Below are positions 20,881-31,736 of a DNA stretch of 64,000 nt, piece after piece. The stretch comes from Ditylenchus dipsaci (lineage: Eukaryota; Nematoda; Chromadorea; Rhabditida; Anguinidae): assembly GCA_004194705.1 (NCBI GenBank), contig SADC01000361.1:1-64000 (forward strand), written 5' to 3'. The position numbers and the translations under genes are program-made. The notes under the pieces are model-generated. The model saw only the letters and a program-made list of their open reading frames with translations. It did no database searches and was not told the DNA's origin. Within the stretch, counting starts at the first letter, position 1. Each line of letters starts with the position of its first letter.

Positions 20881-22493
20881 CTAGAAAAAATAAAATTTCA
20901 TGAATAAAAATAAATACGGTATTAACTGAAATAATTGATAAAAAAATTTGCCACTGAAATTTTTGTAATTTGCCACGAAAATTTTATAAAACAATATTTT
21001 TCGAAGCCTATTTTTTTAGTTTTTTGGTAGAAATCAAATTCAACAAAAGCTTGGGAGACCAAGGCAAACTAAAAAAAATTTGATTAAAATTACTTGCATC
21101 GATCAATTGACCATAGCGCAACCTTACAATTAATGCACAGTCTACTAATGGAGAATCTTTCAGACAGGTTTTGATATACAGGGCGTGAATTTTAAAAATT
21201 AAAATTGTTTTAGTCTGGCAAATTTATGTTTCACCTCACAATAGTACAAACAATGGCTTAATGTAAAGCCCTAAGTCTTGCATGTATGTAAAAAATTACG
21301 ATCTGCTGAAAGTTGCTTTTTGACGACTAAAAATTAATTACAAAAAATGACAAGTTATTAAAGCATTACAAGCCTCAATATTCAAGAATATTTAAATCCA
21401 TGTACCTTCGATGATTTCTTAAATTTTGCTACGACTATAAGTTTCTAATGGACTGAAAATAAATTGCTAGCGAGGATTATGTAACTCATTGAAGAAATCA
21501 TCTAAGAAATGATCTAGAAGCTTCTAAAAACTATCGGCGACGTCTTCGCTTTTATATTGAGAGAAATGGCTCCAGCACTACTTTTGAATATTAGCTGTGA
21601 GAGTAATCTTTTAACAGATTAAACTTGCTGGAATCCTAAAATCACAAAAGCTAGCTTTGAAGGCATATGTAAATTCAATTTTTTCTATTATAGCATTTAA
21701 TGCTCTGGTTATATTTAATGAAAGGCCAAAATTGATTTCCCGCAGTAAATTTGTAATTTCCTACAGTATATACATGAACAGTATATACATTTTACAATAG
21801 TAAAATTTATTGTTTTGAATCATCATGTAGCCTTGAATTCCCAGTTTCTACGGAGCTGTCAACTGGCTCAATGTGATGTGTGAAAGTGAGAAAAAAATTG
21901 GTTTCGAAAATCAAAAAGTAGTTTCATAAAAGACTTCTCTCGATTTTTCTCTGAACACGCTCGTTAAAAACTACAGATTCAGGGCTACATCTAAATCCAA
22001 AAAAAATTATACGATTGTAAAAACACCGAGAAATACTCATGTTTATGTATTTAATGCAAAAAATCAGAAATTTACTGCAGAAAATCAGTATTTTCGGGTT
22101 GTATTTTAGCCACAGCCTTTGATGTCACGGTGCAGGTGCGGGTGAAGGTACGAGTCGAGGTGTGGGTGTTGGTTGATATGAGACACATCCACCTACACCT
22201 CCACCTGCATTTACACCCGCTTATTGTGAGAGACCTGTTGCTCCAACTCTAACGTTTTTTGTCATTAACTAACTCGAAATTGCAGGTTTGCTACAAAAGA
22301 TGATAAAAAAACAAAAGAAAACTAAACCACGGCTGGCCTATTGTCTAGGCATTTAAGTTTTGATAATTTTGGATTTTTGTACAGTAAAAACAAACTTATC
22401 ATTTTTTAAACAACGTTAAAGCATTGAGTGAATTTTAAACATCTTTCGGCAGAGTTTTGTATAATTATTTGAAGCACAATTCGAAAAAGTGCT
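20881..22493. other. no gene recognised
   Basis: AT-rich sequence with no recognisable domain on either strand. A fragment at 22130-22240 repeats the GGTGCGGGTG / CACCCGC end sequence of the 12.8-17.9 kb unit as a small hairpin. Exons belonging to the split minus-strand gene could lie here but cannot be identified. Confidence 0.45.
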
Positions 22494-22731
22494 TTAAAGG
22501 ACCATGATTTTTGCGCGCAGCGGTTGTCCCCGCCAATTCAAATTTTTTTCCCAATCATCGAACTTCTGTACTGATTTTTTACTTGGTTTCTAATAAAACT
22601 ATACCTAAATTATATTCTAGGCCTTGTTTTGTTAGAAACAATTTTAAAAACCAGTACAGAAGTTCAATGATTAGGAAAAAATTTGAATTGGCAGGGGACA
22701 ACCGCTGCGCGCAAAAACCATGGTCCTTTAA
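22494..22731. mobile_element. MITE, A family
   Basis: It begins TTAAAGGACCATGATTTTTG and ends ACCATGGTCCTTTAA. Inside lie GCGCGCAGCGGTTGTCCCC and GGGGACAACCGCTGCGCGC, then arms around TTCTAGGCCTTGTTTTGTT. It is one of the most regular copies in the window. Confidence 0.8.
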
Positions 22732-23480
22732 ATAATAACATTAAAAAATGGGGAATTTTAAGCGAAACTCGCAAAAACATCAAAAAATTAACCTAAAATA
22801 ACTCATTATCCGGCACTTAACCCCAAAATTATGACAATGGACTCGTGTTCAGTATGGTCCATTTTGCTTATAAAAGTGGTCCTTGAAATTTAAAACTCAC
22901 TGAAAAGTCTTGAATTCCGCTGAAGACGATCTTCAAAAAGATTCCAAAAATTTTAAGTTTAAAATATCTATTGTCTAGAGCGGAATTCAAAATTTGACAG
23001 TAAGTTCTAAATTTACCATAGCTAATCAATGGGGATAACGGCACTAGGTCATTTCGTCCCCGGTCATTCCGTCCCGGTCATTCCGTCCCCGGTCATTTCG
23101 TCGCCGGTCATTTCGTCCCCCGCTCATTTCGTCCCCAAAACCGCCAATTTGAAATTTTCAAACAGCTTCAGATCCATGTGGTAGCAGACATTTTTTCTAA
23201 CTTAAAATTGTGTCAGGAATTAGGTTTTTTAGGACCAAAATTGTAATTTTACCCACCCAACTCTATACATAGGGTAGTACCTCCCAGTCAGGTGTATATA
23301 CACCTGGATGGCCTAAAAATCAAAATTTAGTTCAAATTCATAACAAACCTTTTTATTGATTTAAAATCGTGTAGGGAGATAAGTTTTTTAAAACCAAATT
23401 GAGATTTCCATCTCTTAAAAACCTTAGGTAATTATCACTCATGTAGGTCAATATCCACCTCACTTCCCAATTAAACTAAG

Positions 23481-24397
23481 GGCTCTATACGCATTCGCGC
23501 CCACCCCGAAAAAAAATGCCTTGGTCCCTCCTGTTGATTTTTTCACAATTTTTTAAAAATAGCAGGGGTTTTGAACATGGTTTTGTTAACTGGGGCCTAC
23601 CGCATAAAAAACTCTGGTATGCATATATATTTACATGCATCCAGAGTCACTTTCGAGTGATTTGCGTCTAAGGCATGTGGGTGTGCGCATCTCAACCCCA
23701 AGCAACCAAGCCCCCTGCGCCACCTTCGGGGGCGCAGGGGCTTGGATGGTTAGAGATGCGCGCACTCACTTACCTTAGACATAATTCCGAGCAGGACTCT
23801 TGATCATAAAATGCATATGGAGACTCTTTTGCCTAGCTCCAGTTACCGAAACGTGGTAGAATACCCCTTTTTAAAAGATTCTTTGATAAAGTTGTGGAAT
23901 ACTCTGTAACACCAATTTTTGATTTCTGTATTTAATGGTATTCCACATTGTTTTGTTAACTGGAGCTGGGCAAAAACAGCTACTCTATGTATTCATGATC
24001 AAGAGTCTTGCTCGGAATTTAGAGTCTTGCTTTATCAAAAATCTTTTAAAAGTGGTATTCTACCACGTTTCGGTAACTGGAGCTGGACAAAAAGAGTCTT
24101 TTATACATGTATGATCAAGAGTCTTGCTCGGAATTATGTCTAAGGTAAGTGAGTGCGCGCATCTCTAACCAACCAAGCCCCTGCTATTTTAAAAAAAATT
24201 GTGAAAAAAATCAACAGGAGGGACCAAGGCAAAAAATCTTTTGAAAAAATTTTTCACAAAAAAATTTTTTGTGTGAAAATGATGGCAAAGTGCTTATAAA
24301 CACTTTTTGAGACTTTTGGGAAAAAAATTTTCGAAAAAAATCAACAGGGGGACCAAGGCATATTTTTTTCGGGGTGGGCGCGAATGCGTATAGAGCC
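23481..24397. mobile_element. Merlin-type non-autonomous element
   Basis: AAACTAAG is repeated exactly on both sides (23473-23480, 24398-24405). The inverted ends read GGCTCTATACGCATTCGCGC then CCACCCCG, a run of A, and TGCCTTGGTCCC...CCTGTTG. The last block is shared with the subterminal region of the Merlin transposon at 28594. The interior contains two copies of the hairpin repeat with GTCTAAGG and GCGCAGGGGCTTGG and a CAGTTACCGAAACGTGGTAG repeat. No transposase is present. Confidence 0.75.
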
Positions 24398-24678
24398 AAA
24401 CTAAGAATTACCGTATTTTCTCTGATAAGCGCCACCTCTCTAATTAGCGCACCCCCCCCTAACTTCAAGTGGTCTGAAACTTCTGTTTCATTAACTTTTT
24501 AAGCTCTGTAAAGTGCCTGCGAAGGATTTTAAAAATCTAGCAGGCACTTTTTACTAGTGATGGAAATATTGAAATTTCGGGACTACCGGGACGGGACTTT
24601 TAAGAAAAAAATTTCGAGACCGGGACTTTTCAAAAATTTTGCCGGGACCAGAAAAAGTAGCGTTCGGGACTTCTAATA

Positions 24679-25202
24679 CAGTCAACTCTCGGGCACTTAT
24701 GCCGTTGGGGCCCCCTCTAAATTTTCGAAAAGTAACCAGAAACACCTTCTAAACTGGTTTTTTCTGTTCAATAAGATAAAAGAAACATTTCTTATCAGTT
24801 TCTAATCAATGAAACGAACTCTTTTTTCAGAAATAATTGACTTAAAATCGTTTAAGGTACCATGGTCTTTTCATGGTATTTTCGACTAATCTTTGGTCAC
24901 ATTAGATTAAGCTTAGGCTTTAGGCAAGGGTAGGGCAGCGTATGTTAGGACGGACTCAAACATGTTTTCTTTCTTCAATCATTGAAAAGCATTTTTGAGC
25001 CCGTCCTAACATACGCTGGCCTACCCTGGCCTAAGCCTAAATTCCTGAGCCTAAAAATTACCAAAATACTCTAAAAAGACCATCTACCTTTGACGAGTTG
25101 AAGTCAATGTTTTATTAGGCAAATTAGGCTAATCCGTCACTCTTGATTATCCGTCACCCCACGGCCGGTCCCAAGGGGTGACGGATTATCGAGAGTTGAC
25201 TG
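24679..25202. mobile_element. Tigger/pogo-type MITE nested in the hAT element
   Basis: TA flanks the ends CAGTCAACTCTCGGGCACTT and ATCGAGAGTTGACTG. The right side reads GGGGTGACGGATTATCGAG, the left GGGGCCCCCTCTAAATTTTC. A foldback of about 140 bp (GCTTAGGCTTTAGGCAAGGG ... CCTGGCCTAAGCC) sits in its middle. No coding capacity. Confidence 0.65.
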
Positions 25203-25255
25203 TAAAAGCATTGTTTCAAAAAAACTTTATTTCACAATATTACATCACAAAAGAG

Positions 25256-25452
25256 CTAGTAGTTGAAATTAACGACGCGTAGATTCTTGTTCAAAAAAAT
25301 TAATTGTTCCGCATGCTCTGGAGAAAGATTTGAACGCCTGTAGTCGTATACATCTCGCGCCACCGAGAATAGCTGTTCACTTGGTACGCTTGTAGCTGGA
25401 GCTGATAAGTAGCGACGAGCTATTTTCGCTAGCACAGGAAATGAACCTTCGT
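25256..25452 (-). pseudogene. hAT transposase C-terminal dimerisation domain fragment
   Basis: The minus strand encodes about 64 residues, including [40 protein letters not shown] and [13 protein letters not shown], then a stop (25256-25258). This is the conserved hAT C-terminal dimerisation region: the A-R-x-x-L-x-x-P-A-(T/S)-S-x-x-x-E-R/Q-x-F-S block and the R-x-x-L-x-P-x-x-x-(E/Q) block are both clear. The N-terminal zinc finger and catalytic residues are absent. It identifies the enclosing element as a true hAT. Confidence 0.85.
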
Positions 25453-26298
25453 TTTTCTTTTAAAAAGTTGAGTTAATTGAACCTACTCTTTTTGAGAGAC
25501 TAGAGACGAAGAAAGACGAAAGGGCCTGTTCACCTTTAGCACGCCAAATTTTTGCCTTGGTCCGCTGTTGTTTTTTCTTGAAAAAGGCCTTGGTCCCCCT
25601 GTTGTTTTGAAGGTGACCATGGTCAAGGTAATCATGTTAACCATAATCACCATGACCACCGTAATCACAGTATCAATATAACTATAATGGACCGGGGGTA
25701 CCAAGGCAAAAAATTTGCGTGCTAAAGGTGAACAGAGCCGACGAAAGACTTGAAAGACGAAAGACAAGAGAAAAATTGCAAGAAAGCGAAAGATTGATAA
25801 GAAGAATAATGAAAATTGGCGAAAAAGCTAAAATGTGTAAATTTCTTGACAATGAAGTAAATAAAAAAGTCCCGAAATTTTTTCGATTTCCGGGACCGGA
25901 CTTTTACTCTGAAAGTTCGGGACCACCGGACGGGACTTTGGCAAAACATTTCTTCGGCGGGACGGACTTTCGAGACCGTCCCGTCCCGCTTCCATCACTG
26001 CTTTTACAGAGCTTAAAAAGTTAATGAAAAGAGAATTTTCAGACCACTTAAAGTGGCGCTACCCAGTTTCTATAATTAGATGTTATAATAAAGTACTGTT
26101 TCTTAAAAGTCAAAGTTCTCCAAAAAGTCAATTCGCCAAAAACAAATTTCAACAAAGCGCATTTCTGAAAAGACCTGTTTGTGCAACATACATTCGAAAA
26201 ATATACGTTTGACAAAAAACTGTTTCAGAAAAAATTTCTAGCTTTCTAAACTAAAGCTTTGATGTTATTTTTTGTACTTTTAATGATCTTAGATAGCC

Positions 26299-26553
26299 AT
26301 GGATGGGATAAGTGATGAAGACCAGTCGACAGAATACCAATTAAGCGATGACGAAGATCAGCAAGCTTTTCGAATCGTCGATGAAGAAGAAGAGCCTGTG
26401 GTTCGAGGGAGAGCAAAGAAAAGGTCTGCTACAGCAATGACAGCAATTTTTAGTATGAACCAGCCAAACCAAGTGGTCGTCCACTTGGAGCAAAAATTTT
26501 TTTACGTTTTCATGTTTCAAAACCTCTTTTCTGGACTAATTCGAGTATGCTGA
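26299..26553 (+). pseudogene. acidic N-terminal fragment, possible transposase start
   Basis: The ATG at 26299 opens a short frame rich in Asp and Glu (MDGISDEDQSTEYQLSDDED, then VDEEEEPVVRGRAKKRS). About 56 codons in, it runs into a CCAAGTGGTCGTCCACTTGG repeat, which supplies the rest of the frame. Acidic starts followed by a basic patch are common in piggyBac-like transposases, but no catalytic region is present, so the identity is open. It lies inside the 1.8-kb inverted-end element and may be the remains of its transposase. Confidence 0.3.
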
Positions 26554-26775
26554 AAATGGTTTGGTAATAGTAAAATGAGGTTTTCTATGGTATTTTTTGA
26601 GTTTTGGTGAAATCAACTTTTGGTAAAATCAATCATTTCTCACCTACAAAACCATACAAAACCTCATTTTACTATTATTAAACCATCTTCAGCATGCCCG
26701 AATTAGTCTAGAAAACAGGTTTTGGTACATGAAAACGATAAAAAAATTGATCCAAGTGACGACCACTTGGTTTAG
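26467..26775. mobile_element. MITE, D family (CCAAGTGGTCGTCCACTTGG ends)
   Basis: The ends AAACCAAGTGGTCGTCCACT and GTGACGACCACTTGGTTTAG are inverted. Inner arms pair CTAATTCGAGTATGCTGAAA with TTCAGCATGCCCGAATTAG. A second copy with a damaged right end starts at about 26930, and a third spans about 49102-49373. The terminal 20-mer is itself close to palindromic. Confidence 0.65.
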
Positions 26776-27883
26776 TTGGTGCATGGATTGTCCAGTAGAA
26801 CTGAGGTTGGATCTAGAAAAAAATTTTAAATTTTAAAATTTCTTTTCAACACGAAAATATTGCAACTGAGGTACAAGTACAGTACTATCTGAGTGCTCTA
26901 ACCTGGATACAACTACCTGGGTACAACAAAACCAAGTGGTCGTCCACTTAGAGCAAATTTTTTTTACGTTTTTCATGTTCAAAACCTGTTTTCTAGACTA
27001 ATTCGGGCACGCTGAAGATGGTTTGATAATAGTAAAATGAGGTTTTGTATGACATTTGTGAGCATTAGGAAATAATTGATTTCACCAAAACTGGAATTTA
27101 CCAATGCTCAAAATATACCCTACAGAACGGAATTTAACCCCTATTAAACCATCTTCAGCATGCCCGAATCAATCCAGAAAACAGGTTTTGGAACCCAAAA
27201 TAGTAAAAAAATTCACTCTCAGTCTGTCTTTCACCCTCACTCACACATTGTGGACACATTTTGGAGTGTGCTGGTCTTGACCGCGAAGCGGCTAATCCTT
27301 TGTCGGGTATAAAAATCAGCCTTAGAACTTTTCAAGCTGTACTCAAGTTGTCCAGCTGGACGTCAGCCTGGAGCATAGGGGACTACCTTAGTTTTAAGGG
27401 TGCAATTAAGTCAAAGCAAGATTGTGCTCGTTACAAATCGTTCTAAGCACTGACTTGTAAGAAAGATATCAAAATTTGTTTGCCTATTCAGAACAATCCA
27501 TAAAAATTAAAGGTTGACCACCTTGGAAGGGGTAACTACCCACGGTATTGAGATTCCAGCTGGTTAAAACAGCATTTTGGTCTCAACAAACCGTGTTCAG
27601 GACACGATTCTGAATAGGTCACACTGATTTTTGTACAAGAATTTGTACTTTGAAAACTCTGATTTTAAAGAACTTTTTGTTTAGCAAAACATTTGTTTGC
27701 GAAATGTTTATTGTCGAATATGCGCTTGTTGAAACTTTTTTGGCGAACTGATTTTTGGAGAACTTTGACTTTTAAGAAAACAGTACTTTATTATAACATC
27801 TAATTATAGAAACTGGGTAGCGCCGAATATTGTTGTTATCTTTGTTGTTACGAATATGTTTATTTTTGTTATAAAATTTGGTT

Positions 27884-28502
27884 CAGGATTGTTCAAGCGC
27901 CGGCGGAGCGCCGGCGCTAAGCCGGCGCTCCGCCGGGTTTACAATTAGCGCCGGCGCCAGCTAAGCGCCGGCGCTTATGGCGCCGGCGCTTAGCCGGCGC
28001 TCCGCCTGGTTACGAATTAGCGCCGGCGCCAACTAAGCGCCGGCGCTTAGCCGGCGCTCCGCCGGGTTAAAAGTTCGCGCCGGCGCTCAGCCGGCGCTTA
28101 TACCGGCACTTAAGTAGTGGTTATCTCGGATACCGTTAATAATCATTCTTTTTTACTATTCTTTAACTTCACTGCTTAGAAAATAACAGTGCGAAATTTA
28201 TTAAATATAAACGCAGAGTATAAAAATTTTTTGAAAAGCACTATCGAATAATGTGAATGTTATAATCAGGTATGTTTAAGCGCCGGCGGAGCGCCGGCGC
28301 TTAGGGCGCCGGCACTAAGCCGGCGCTCCGCCGGGTTCAAAGTTAGCGCCGGCGCCAACTAAGCGCCGGCGCTTACGGCGCCGGCGCTTAGCATGCGCTC
28401 CGCCAAGTTCAAAGTTAGCGCCGGCGACAGCTAAGCGCCGGCGCTTAAGGCGCCGGCGCTTAGCCGGCGCTCCGCCGGGTAGCCGGCGCTTAAACAATCC
28501 TG
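27884..28502. mobile_element. hAT-like MITE made of GCGCCGGCGC palindromes
   Basis: The ends CAGGATTGTTCAAGCGCCGG and GGCGCTTAAACAATCCTG are inverted. ATTTGGTT is repeated exactly on both sides (27876-27883 and 28503-28510). Each flank (27898-28110 and 28280-28495) is an island of very high GC in AT-rich DNA, made of GCGCCGGCGCTTAGCCGGCG-like units separated by short linkers such as GGGTTCAAAGTTA. The two flanks are also direct repeats of each other because each is palindromic. The centre (about 28112-28265) is AT-rich. Related sequence recurs at 61137-61215. Confidence 0.85.
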
Positions 28503-28593
28503 ATTTGGTTCAATAAAAGTTCTTTGTTTGAAAATATGGATTTTGGTTTGCTTTTGGAGTTATTTTGATGTGGCAGAATTTCGTCCCGGGCAG

Positions 28594-30299
28594 GAACTCT
28601 AAGGAACTTTAAGGAACTCATATAGAAAGGACCCCCCAATTTTTTGAAATTTTTGCCTTGGTCCCCCTGTTGTTTTTTGTTCAGAATCATAATTTATTTT
28701 GAATTCAAAATTTTATTTTGAACTCAAATCCGTGAATTTTTTGAAATCATTCGATGTGTTTTCTATTTTTACTCATTTGCTCATTTCAAATCGGCTACAA
28801 TGTATCAACTTAAGGGCTTGAATCTTCGATCTTTGCTTCGCTTTATAGATTCTCAGACAGAAGAAGAATTTATTTCCTGGTTGAAAAGCGTTGGACTGCT
28901 TCATTCGAATCTAAAGTGCCCGTCGTGTAACAAGCTTATGAAGATACGCAAGCGTGATGATCTCTCTCAGTCAAGTTGCAATGGCGATGTTCCAACTCTA
29001 GAAAATGCGTCAAACGGCCTACACTTGGATTTTCAACGGAACATTTTTTGAAGAGCACAGATTGGCATTAAAGAGGTAGTGGTATTGGATTTACTTGAAA
29101 GTAATTAAAAATTGTTGTACTCATCTAGAATTGTGTCCTGAACACGGTTTTATAATGCTAAAACATCCAGAACCCCAGCTCTGGAGTTGTTTCTATGAGT
29201 ATTTTCCTATCCATAGAGAACCATTACATAATAATCTGATACTCTGACTTTTTTAGATTTTTCTGTTCTCCTACTTCTGGGTGCATGGTATTTCTGATGA
29301 CAAAACGATTGAAACGTGAATTTCGAAGGGATAACGGTGAGATTATTTTTTAATTATAGTTATTTTATATTTTAGATTCTACGATAAGTCCAAATACGCG
29401 CACTCTTTACCGGAAGCTTTTCTCAGAAACATGTCTTGAATATTTTATCAGAACTCCGCAGCGAATTGGTGGAACAAATATCGTTGTCGAAGTAGATGAG
29501 TCGCTTATAATAAGCAGAAGAAAATACAATGTCGGTCGGATTCCTGTCGATATGCAAACCAAATATAAACAGTGGTACTTTGGTGGAGTTGTCCGAGGTA
29601 GTTTTTGGTTTTATTATTTGTTTTTTAGTGTTTTTAATATTCAGGCGATTCAACCAATTGCTTTATTATACCAATTCCGGATCAGAAGGCTGTCACATTA
29701 TGCTCTGCTATTGCTATACATGCTATACATCTTACCGGGCTCAATTGTAATGCATGATGGGCATGCTTCGTATCAGTCTATTGATCGGATGAAAGAAAGT
29801 CATGAGCATTACGAGGTCTTGCATAAGTAAGTAATTATTTGTTATTCGTTTTAATTTTTATTTTAGATACAACTTTGTCTCCCTGGACAATCCTGATATT
29901 CATACGCAGACTATAGAATCTACCTGGCAGAAATTTAAACAAGCAAATCGCAGACGTGGTGGAACATCTCGTGCTCTCTTTATGCAGTTCCTATCTGAAT
30001 ATCTCTGGAAAAAGAAGTTTGGTGGCTCTGACGCTCTTTATTATCTGTGGAAACAAATTTCCGAAGTGTTTGTATGTATTGATGGCGAAATTGTTATACG
30101 CAAAGTTTTTGATAGTGATTGGAATTATGATGTATTTGATGATTAATAAAATAATTATTGTGTTTGTTATGCAAATTTAAATATTAGCTGCTAACTGAAA
30201 GAATATAAAAATTATAAAATTGTAAAAAATTCCAAAAAGCAACAGGGGGGACCAAGGCAAAATTTTCAAAAATTTGGGGGGCCCTTTCTATATGAGTTC
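28594..30299. mobile_element. Merlin DNA transposon
   Basis: CCGGGCAG is repeated exactly at 28586-28593 and 30300-30307. The ends read GAACTC ... GGAACTCATATAGAAAGG and complement, followed inward by CCCCCCAA, TTTTTGAAA and GCCTTGGTCCCCCTGTTG, giving ~65-bp inverted repeats. The left end is extended by extra GGAACT copies. The 8-bp duplication and the IS1016/IS1595-like transposase inside identify Merlin. It was inserted into the GGCAGTATTTCGTCCC array of the 7.5-kb element. Confidence 0.85.
28800..30146 (+). CDS. Merlin (IS1595/ISXO2-like) transposase, with frameshifts
   Basis: Exon 1 starts at the ATG at 28800 and includes an EEEFISWLKSVGLL helix and a CPSCNKLMKIRK zinc-binding pair; the second cysteine pair appears one base out of frame (WRCSNSRKC). 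A YFWVHGISDDKTIE segment follows near 29270-29320. After a TTATATTTTAG acceptor the catalytic core starts: IVVEVDESLI (first Asp, codon 29495-29497), RKYNVGR, QWYFGGVVRG, then a ~47-nt intron. The second Asp is in IVMHDGHASYQ (29756-29758). After another short intron comes DNPDIHTQTIESTWQ with the Glu at 29916-29918. The stop is at 30144-30146. All three DDE residues survive. One frameshift near 29730 and one near 28985 are either damage or indel errors. The enzyme would cut and rejoin the element's own inverted ends. Confidence 0.8.
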
Positions 30300-30797
30300 C
30301 CGGGCAGTATTAGACCCTAGCCACATTTTGGTTTTAGAGTGATTTTGATGCGGCAGTATTTTGTCCCTTGCAGTATTATGTCCGGCAGTATTTCGGCCGG
30401 CAGTATTATGGGCGGCAGTATTTCGGCCGCGGCAGTATTTCGGCGCGGCAGTATTTTGTCACGTGCCGGCTTCTGGGACGAAAAGGACAGGGGACGAAAT
30501 GACCGGGACCAAAAGACCGTCGCCCGGGGATAACTGCAAGTTTTAGTTTGTTTTTTATATTTTTTAAAGTTTAAGTTCACGGTGTGAAAATAGCGGCAGT
30601 AGCACGAAATAAAATAGCAAAAGCATCCGTACCGAAACTAAGCAACACATAAACTAGGCCAGAAGCAAGACAGCAACAAATTCAAGGCTGAATGCAATCA
30701 GAGTTGGCAGAACAAAATCAGCAATTCCCAGCACTCTGCCTGAGTGAGCATCTAGCGCTAATTTTATGAAAAGAAAGGGAGGGCAGATAAATTTATA

Positions 30798-31006
30798 CAG
30801 TGAATCATTTGTGTTGTCTTCTTTGCTTGTTGTTGGTTGCTGAAATTTCCATTACAGTATCTCATTCCTCATCAAGTCACACAATGCTAGTGGCGCACAT
30901 TAGCCATTCGTACATAAAAACTAAATGAACAGCAAAAAAATTGACTGCTTAACAAAATGGACACAAATCAACGGCAAGCAAAAAAGTCCACACATATGAT
31001 TCACTG
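30798..31006. mobile_element. Tc1/mariner-type MITE, 209 bp
   Basis: TA flanks the ends CAGTGAATCATTTGTGTTGT and ATATGATTCACTG. The inverted match covers about 30 bp including a TTGCTTG / CAAGCAA block. No frame inside. Confidence 0.65.
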
Positions 31007-31736
31007 TATAATTTTTTTTCTATCCTCTTTTTATCAACATTTCAATGATAACCTTAGTGGGAAAAAAATTAAGATGGCATTTGAAAGGGAGGAAGAAACG
31101 TTCTTAAAACTTTTCTATTTACTTTGACTCTTTTCGGTTATAGCCAGTATCAAATTGTCAAATTCAACTACCGTCAAATTTTGAAAGTTTTCGAATTTTC
31201 TTTTCTTAGATGTCTTTCATTTGTGCCGGGGATTTTTTCTGGTTTGATTTCGTTGATTGTCAGGAACTTGTTTGCTTGAGAGGCCCTTTTTATGTTAACT
31301 GTGAATAGTGTGTGGCTCTAGATGCACGGAAGTAGCATGTATAACAGAGTTATTTTTGCGGTAGGCACCAGATAATAAGATTACTCTCAAATTCCATCTT
31401 TTGTGGAGTTCAAATACTCCTTTTAAATGGTTTACTTTGGGGGACAATTTTTTCTAACATATAATTTTTATTAAGCGAAATGCAGGAAAGCAATTTGATG
31501 ATCGTTTTTAGTGTACAAAAACCAGTCCCTAGAGGTATTAGATAGACAAGAGTGAACTGTGTTTTCAATGATAATTTAAAGAGCCAAATTTTGCGACACA
31601 CCCCTCAGTCAAATCAGCTTAGAGGACCATAGCAAACTTTTTTCCATGAAAAATTTAAGGGGTAGTATGCTTGGAGAACGATTTCGTTAGTCAGTTTTGA
31701 GCCAATTTGAGTGGATAGTAGTTTTTGATGATTATA

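Larger units (their letters stand above)
24555..26000. mobile_element. hAT element, internally deleted
   Basis: The inverted ends are TAGTGATGGAAA and CTTCCATCACTG, flanked by CTTTTTAC and CTTTTAC, an 8-bp duplication with one T missing. Subterminal regions are arrays of CGGGACTTTT / CGGGACCGG units. The interior keeps the C-terminus of a hAT transposase (separate entry). It also holds a nested TA-flanked Tigger-type MITE (24679-25202), a GGCTTAGG hairpin inside that (24906-25050), and a Merlin-type insert near 25528-25737. Confidence 0.75.
24411..26059. mobile_element. TA-flanked palindromic MITE (C family), split by a hAT element
   Basis: The left end CCGTATTTTCTCTGATAAGC follows TA. The arms pair CAAGTGGTCTGAAACTTC with TTTTCAGACCACTTAAAG, and GTAAAGTGCCTGC with its complement. 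A close relative without this insertion lies at 53911-54974. The right outer end is missing and another inverted repeat begins at about 26050. The hAT element at 24555 was inserted into the loop-side AAAGTGCC arm. Confidence 0.6.
26050..27832. mobile_element. 1.8-kb element with ~180-bp inverted ends
   Basis: The ends pair GGCGCTACCCAGTTTCTATA with its complement ending CTGGGTAGCGCC, and the match continues through AAGTACTGTTT and AAAGTCAAAGTTCTCC. The GGCGCTA start resembles the P family, but no target duplication is visible (CTTAAAGT versus GAATATTG). The interior holds an acidic frame and two copies of the CCAAGTGGTCGTCCACTTGG repeat. Confidence 0.55.
23040..30525. mobile_element. 7.5-kb array-ended element (9-bp target duplication)
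   Basis: GGGGATAAC is repeated exactly at 23031-23039 and 30526-30534. The left end GGCACTAGG leads into five units of GGTCATTTCGTCCCC. The right end, ending CCGTCGCCC, carries the complement GGGACGAAATGACCGGGACC and then a second array of GGCAGTATTTCGGCC-like units (about 30350-30470, and 28555-28593 beyond the Merlin insertion). The outer bases match the element at 52875-55263. The 9-bp duplication suits Mutator-like elements, but no matching transposase is seen. Nested within are two Merlin-type elements, two hAT-like elements and other repeats. Confidence 0.65.

Noticed and set aside
23040..23150. CRISPR-like array
   Set aside because: Units of about 15 bp abut with no unique spacers and the genome is eukaryotic; it is a minisatellite at an element end.
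26050..27832. P-family membership from the GGCGCTA start
   Set aside because: No matching 8-mers flank it and the C/G runs are absent, so it is kept as a separate unassigned element.
28315..28497. Arginine-rich minus-strand frame (KRRRLKRRRL-like)
   Set aside because: It is a translation of the GCGCCGGCGC palindrome array inside a transposable element; periodicity follows the DNA repeat, and no gene context exists.
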